The notes beneath the pieces are model-generated. The model did no database searches. It had not been told where the DNA came from and was given only the letters and a program-made list of their open reading frames with translations. From NCBI RefSeq assembly GCF_003265705.1, contig NW_020313288.1, forward strand, positions 934,839-998,838: 64,000 nucleotides of DNA, written 5' to 3'. Both the position numbers and the translations under genes were made by a program. Positions within the stretch are counted from its first letter, which is position 1. Every line of letters begins with the position of its first letter. The DNA is from Callorhinus ursinus (lineage: Eukaryota; Chordata; Mammalia; Carnivora; Otariidae). This document shows positions 61,493-64,000 of this stretch, in pieces.

Positions 61493-62488
61493 GTCCCTTG
61501 GAGGGGTCACCATCCTGTGTGGCCTGGTGTACAGTGTCTGAAAACCCTGGTCGCCTACGTTTCCTCTAATTTGTGAGGTTTTTTTTTTAGGCAGCGGGAG
61601 GGGTAATGCTTGGTGCGCCAACCTGTCTGGAAATTGAAATCCAACTGGAGAAAATGATCCAAGTGGGCAGTACTTTTGATTAATCAGTTGTGGTTTGTGG
61701 AGTTTTAAATGTCTTTAGCTGGGATGCCTGGGCGGCTCAGTCGGTTAAGCGTCTGCCTTTGGCTCAGGTCATGATCCCAGGGTCCTGGGATCGAGTCCCG
61801 CATTGGGCTCCCTGCTCCGCGGGGAGCCTGCTTCTCCCTCTGCCTCTACCTCTCTCTTTCTCCATCTCTCATGAATAAATCTTTAGGGGGAAAAAAAAGT
61901 CTTTAGTTTTTCCTGTTCATATTTTGTCACTCTGAGGGCTGATCTTGTATTGAAAGCAATTGTATTTTGATAGGATGAGGTAGAACCACTTTAATAACTG
62001 ATTGTGGCAAACCAACAATTTGTGGAGAAGTAAAAACTAGTGGAAAGAATTCTGATGATCAGGTAACTGCTAGTCATTTTTGACAAATTGTGTGGTGATT
62101 TATATGGGAAGGTAAGCGTGTCCTTTCTCATGAAGGTTGTCGGGGCCAAAGTGGTGACCAACGCCCGCAGTCCCGGAGCTCGGTGCTATGGATTTGTTAC
62201 CATGTCGACATCTGATGAAGCTACAAAGTGCATCAGCCATCTCCACAGAACTGAGCTGCATGGAAGAATGATCTCCGTAGAGAAGGTGAGGCGGCTCTTG
62301 CCTGTTACAACTTACCGAGTTCATGAGCGAGGAGACCTGGATCGTGGGCCATTTCTAATCTGTGTTGTATTTTAGGCCAAAAACGAACCTGCTGGGAAAA
62401 AGCTGTCTGACAGGAAAGAATGTGAAGTGAAGAAAGAAAAATTATCTAGTGTTGACAGACATCATCCTGTGGAGATCAAAATTGAAAA
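46081..62488 (+). CDS. SAFB2: SAFB2, scaffold attachment factor B2, exons 1-11 (3' part outside window)
   Basis: Paralogue of SAFB; a nuclear and partly cytoplasmic DNA/RNA-binding corepressor. Exons: 46081-46266, 47461-47548, 51395-51459, 51543-51746, 53240-53302, 54247-54274, 55187-55697, 56124-56173, 56703-56803, 62136-62285, 62376-62488. All have GT-AG junctions and matching phases. Exon sizes parallel SAFB (65, 63, 28, 511, 50 and 150 nt are shared exactly). The visible 1559 nt encode about 519 residues: SAP domain ([20 protein letters not shown]), acidic region, RRM, and the start of the K/E-rich linker ([20 protein letters not shown]). DIEEPLLEP and [17 protein letters not shown] mark it as SAFB2. 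The K/E-rich, R/E-rich and Gly-rich regions must lie to the right of 64000; 62489-64000 is intron. A 10-N gap sits in intron 1 and does not touch an exon. Confidence 0.95.
46985..47044 (+). repeat. (CACACCCC)n-like minisatellite around the gap
   Basis: CA/C-rich units (CACACCCCCACACCC) on both sides of the N run in SAFB2 intron 1; the true length is unknown. Confidence 0.92.
47005..47014. other. Assembly gap (10 N)
   Basis: Ten Ns within the CA/C-rich repeat. The fixed short length suggests a gap of unknown size rather than ten ambiguous bases. Confidence 0.98.
47983..48200 (+). repeat. Carnivore tRNA-Lys SINE
   Basis: Plus-orientation copy in SAFB2 intron 2 with 10-bp duplications AAAACAGATC at 47969-47978 and 48201-48210 and a long AAATAAAT tail. 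Confidence 0.95.
48275..48382 (-). repeat. tRNA-Lys-like SINE head, older subfamily
   Basis: The reverse complement reads GGGGCACCTGGCTGGCTCAG, TTGGTAGAGCATGACTTTTG, then GGGTTGTAAGTTCGAGCCCC, closely following tRNA-Lys. A-box- and B-box-like Pol III elements are both present. Only a short tail follows (AAAATAATATCTT). Confidence 0.85.
48405..48725 (+). repeat. Old LINE-1 3' fragment
   Basis: 'ttaattgagatatacttcacat', 'agaattcacccatttaccagtg', 'agtatattcacaaagctatgca' and 'aagaagcccccatgcctattag' match the widespread L1M-type 3' sequence. Confidence 0.75.
49074..49263 (-). repeat. Carnivore tRNA-Lys SINE, intact duplication
   Basis: Minus-orientation copy with a perfect 16-bp duplication CTTTATGTGTGTTTTA at 49058-49073 and 49264-49279. 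Confidence 0.95.
49927..50112 (+). repeat. Carnivore tRNA-Lys SINE
   Basis: Plus-orientation copy (GGGTGCTTGGGTGGCTCAGT) with a CAGCAG duplication in its body and an A-run tail. Confidence 0.94.
50990..51180 (-). repeat. MER5A-type hAT DNA transposon
   Basis: 'ttggcactgttgacagtttggg', 'tcctgtgcagtatcttatgttg', 'cattcctggtcactac', 'ccagaaatgtttctagtcattg' and 'ttttgaggacaactgg' follow the MER5A sequence (in reverse orientation) in order. Confidence 0.8.
54968..55820 (+). repeat. SAFB2: 853-bp inverted repeat, right copy (SAFB2 exon 7)
   Basis: Reverse complement of 24105-24957 with no mismatch found. It includes exon 7 (55187-55697), 219 bp of intron 6 and 123 bp of intron 7. Confidence 0.95.
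55187..55697 (+). CDS. SAFB2: SAFB2 exon 7: acidic region with SUMO motifs
   Basis: 511 nt identical to SAFB exon 7, so the encoded 170 residues are the same in both proteins, including VKEE and VKRE sumoylation motifs (Lys 230 and Lys 293 here, one less than SAFB because exons 1-6 total 3 nt fewer). Acceptor CCGTAG, donor ATGAG|GTTTGT. Confidence 0.96.
56703..62285 (+). CDS. SAFB2: SAFB2 exons 9-10: RNA-recognition motif
   Basis: Exon 9 (56703-56803) gives [20 protein letters not shown] through NKYGK; exon 10 (62136-62285) gives [20 protein letters not shown] through MISVEK. Exon 9 is 6 nt longer than in SAFB (two extra serines before the RRM); an AG three bases upstream (CTGCAG|CAG) is an alternative acceptor. 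The RRM-splitting intron is 5.3 kb here against 1.7 kb in SAFB. Confidence 0.94.
57218..57418 (+). repeat. Carnivore tRNA-Lys SINE
   Basis: Plus-orientation full-length copy in SAFB2 intron 9 with tail ATAAATTTAAAAAATCTTAA. Confidence 0.94.
58219..58419 (+). repeat. Carnivore tRNA-Lys SINE
   Basis: Plus-orientation copy. GGTGAACTAATCA before and GATGAACTTATCA after are an aged duplication. Confidence 0.93.
59118..59309 (-). repeat. Carnivore tRNA-Lys SINE
   Basis: Minus-orientation copy with head GCCACACAGGCGCCCC, in SAFB2 intron 9. Confidence 0.94.
59323..59505 (-). repeat. Carnivore tRNA-Lys SINE
   Basis: Minus-orientation copy directly after the previous one. GAGTATTTTTTAT is repeated at 59310-59322 and 59512-59524. 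Confidence 0.94.
59560..61060 (-). repeat. Degraded LINE-1 (antisense)
   Basis: T-rich text with L1-antisense phrases: 'ctggatgcagaattctgggg', 'ggttcatgccacagatgtgc'-like segments, 'atcggacaccagacgttgtg' and 'cttgagcttttgctgggaca'. The T-run at 60661-60682 is part of it. No intact frame. Confidence 0.6.
61458..61488 (+). repeat. (TG)n microsatellite
   Basis: About fifteen uninterrupted TG units in SAFB2 intron 9. Confidence 0.97.
61719..61898 (+). repeat. Carnivore tRNA-Lys SINE
   Basis: Plus-orientation copy (GGGATGCCTGGGCGGCTCAG) with duplication GTCTTTAG at 61711-61718 and 61899-61906, about 240 bp upstream of RRM exon 10. Confidence 0.94.
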
Positions 62489-64000
62489 GTAAACTGATTA
62501 TTTAACCCTTAAACTTCTCTCAGGGTCGGGGGGAGGGGTGGGCTGCTCGGGAAGAGGGCAGGTGGCAGCCGCAGGGTCGCTCAGGCAAACTCTTGTCGTC
62601 CTTGCCGCAGGCAGCCTCACCAGCTTCTCGCTTACATATCACATTTGTGCATCTTGCTACCACTTGCGCATTCGGGTTTCAGTAAGGGTCCCTGCGATGT
62701 AACCCGTAACTCTCAAAAGTGTATTCACAGGAGCCTTAGTAAGTATTTACGTCCAAACGACTTAGTGGGCTGTTGAAAGGAAATAACACACCTGAAAGGA
62801 AAGAATAATAATTTTACTTCACTCGGGTTCTGGGTCCTTGCATAGCCACTCACACCATGGAATTGTTCCCTAACCCAGACTGGTCTTCATGCAGTCCTTG
62901 TTTTTTATCACAGGAACGCAACCTGAGCTAATATCGAAAAGAATGACTTCAAGCTAGTAGTTTGTGCAGTGTCAGGCAGTTGTCAAATACTGCTGTGTTT
63001 CTCTCAAAAATGTAAGGTATCCCAGGGTACCTGTGAGTTTCCTATGGCACCCCGGGGGGGTAGCTTGGCACAGAACTTTGGGATCTCTGGGTCTGAGATA
63101 CCATCTGTAAAGGATGGAAATTGGGACAGGTCTTTCAGAGCAGGTATTGCTAATTTTCTCAGAATCGTCGGTGTATCCTCTGGAGAAGGTAGGTTTCGGT
63201 CATGTTCCTGACGGTGGTGCAATTCTCAGTGCTGAGTACATTAAGTTTATATTGTCAGTACCATTTACTTGCCCTTCTAGGGCCACTTTCACTCTAAAGA
63301 TTGAACCTTTTGCTGACAATCTGTCAGTCTCAGTGATTCCATTTTGCCTTTTTTTTTTTTTTAAGATTTTATTTATTTGAGAGAGAGCATGAGGGGGGGA
63401 GGGTCTGAGGGAGAAGCAGGCTCCCTGCCGAGCAGTCCCAATCCTGGGACTCCAGGTTCATGACCTGAGCCGAAGGCAGTCACTTAACCAACTCAGCCAC
63501 CTAGGAGCCCTGCCATTGTTTCTTATGTTAAAACATACAGTCGAGCAAATGTGTGGACTTCCTTGATATGCCTAAGTTTACAACTCCCATTCTGAAAGGT
63601 ATAGTTGCCAGTCTTCATTCCAAATTGGAATCTGTTTGCCTGTGAGCAATGGGTGTCAGATTGTGTATTTACAGGCGAGACCTGTAATTTTATCAGCAGC
63701 TTCTCCAAAGACGTGTTTTATCAGCAGTGCTAAAAAAAACAAAACAAACAAAAACAACCAAAAAAACTCCTGTATTTGTAGAATATTGGTAGCTGTTCAG
63801 AGTTGTTCAGGGTTCTTGGTGTTTTGGAATGCATTTCCTTTATTGATTTTCTGACCACACGGTGAGACGTGTTTGCGGGAGAAAGGAAGGGGGTAATAAC
63901 TAGCTCACCCGCATCAGGTGGTTCGATTGATCCCTGGAAGAGTCCTAGGTCACAGAGGGAACAGGCTTCAGAAAGAGAAGTGCCCGGCTAAAGAGGACCC
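62489..64000 (+). other. SAFB2: SAFB2 intron 11, partial
   Basis: Begins at the GTAAAC donor after exon 11 and runs out of the window. I see one SINE and A/T-rich runs, and no exon matching the expected next SAFB2 segment. Confidence 0.8.
63350..63511 (-). repeat. Carnivore tRNA-Lys SINE with internal deletion
   Basis: Minus-orientation copy from the T-run through GCCACCTAGGAGCCC. About 25 bp around the 'cccgatgcgggactcgat' segment are missing (GAGCAGTCCCAATCCTGGGA). Confidence 0.9.

Noticed and set aside
62489..64000. Search for the next SAFB2 exon (TVIKKEEK-type segment)
   Set aside because: No such coding segment with splice sites was found, so it is placed beyond the window.
1..64000. 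CRISPR arrays, bacterial operons, phage or intact retroviral genes
   Set aside because: Repeats are mammalian SINE/LINE/hAT and simple repeats. No regularly spaced short repeats, no intact gag/pol/env-like frames, and no prokaryotic signals were seen.

Overview
The window is mammalian nuclear DNA, almost certainly from a caniform carnivore. About thirty tRNA-Lys-derived SINEs of the carnivore type (head GGGGCGCCTGGGTGGCTCAG, tail AAATAAATAAAATCTT) are scattered through it, beside older L2, MIR, L1 and hAT fragments. The SINE body reads ATGATCCCAGGGTCCTGGGA, which I associate with arctoids (bears, seals, mustelids) rather than with dog or cat; that last step is inference. The genes are intron-rich with GT-AG junctions and CpG-island promoters. 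The layout matches the human 19p13.3 block SAFB2-SAFB-MICOS13-HSD11B1L, read in the opposite direction.

Layout. 1-1000: first coding exons of HSD11B1L (minus strand, running off the left edge). 2880-3582: GC-rich divergent promoter shared by HSD11B1L and MICOS13. 3583-5219: complete four-exon MICOS13 (plus strand). 5344-9358: intergenic DNA with repeat remnants. 9339-45599: complete SAFB (minus strand), 21 coding exons whose lengths sum to 2757 nt (918 codons plus stop). 45600-46080: 481-bp CpG-rich bidirectional promoter. 46081-64000: first 11 coding exons of SAFB2 (plus strand), with the remainder beyond the right edge. A 10-N assembly gap lies in SAFB2 intron 1.

How the genes relate. SAFB and SAFB2 are head-to-head paralogues encoding nuclear scaffold/matrix-attachment and RNA-binding proteins (SAP domain, acidic region, RRM, R/E-rich region, Gly-rich tail). 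MICOS13 is a small subunit of the mitochondrial inner-membrane MICOS complex. HSD11B1L is a short-chain dehydrogenase.

The most striking observation is an 853-bp inverted repeat, identical at every position I compared by eye. It joins SAFB exon 7 plus its flanking intron (24105-24957, minus) to SAFB2 exon 7 plus flanks (54968-55820, plus), 30 kb apart. Neighbouring paralogous exons differ at many positions and the identity stops abruptly at both ends, so this looks like very recent interlocus gene conversion. The exon carries both SUMO-acceptor lysines known from human SAFB (K231 and K294 by this reading frame). From memory, human SAFB and SAFB2 are also identical to each other over this exon while differing from the present sequence, which suggests recurrent, lineage-by-lineage homogenisation. 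The bidirectional promoter is itself a degenerate mirror image centred near 45841.
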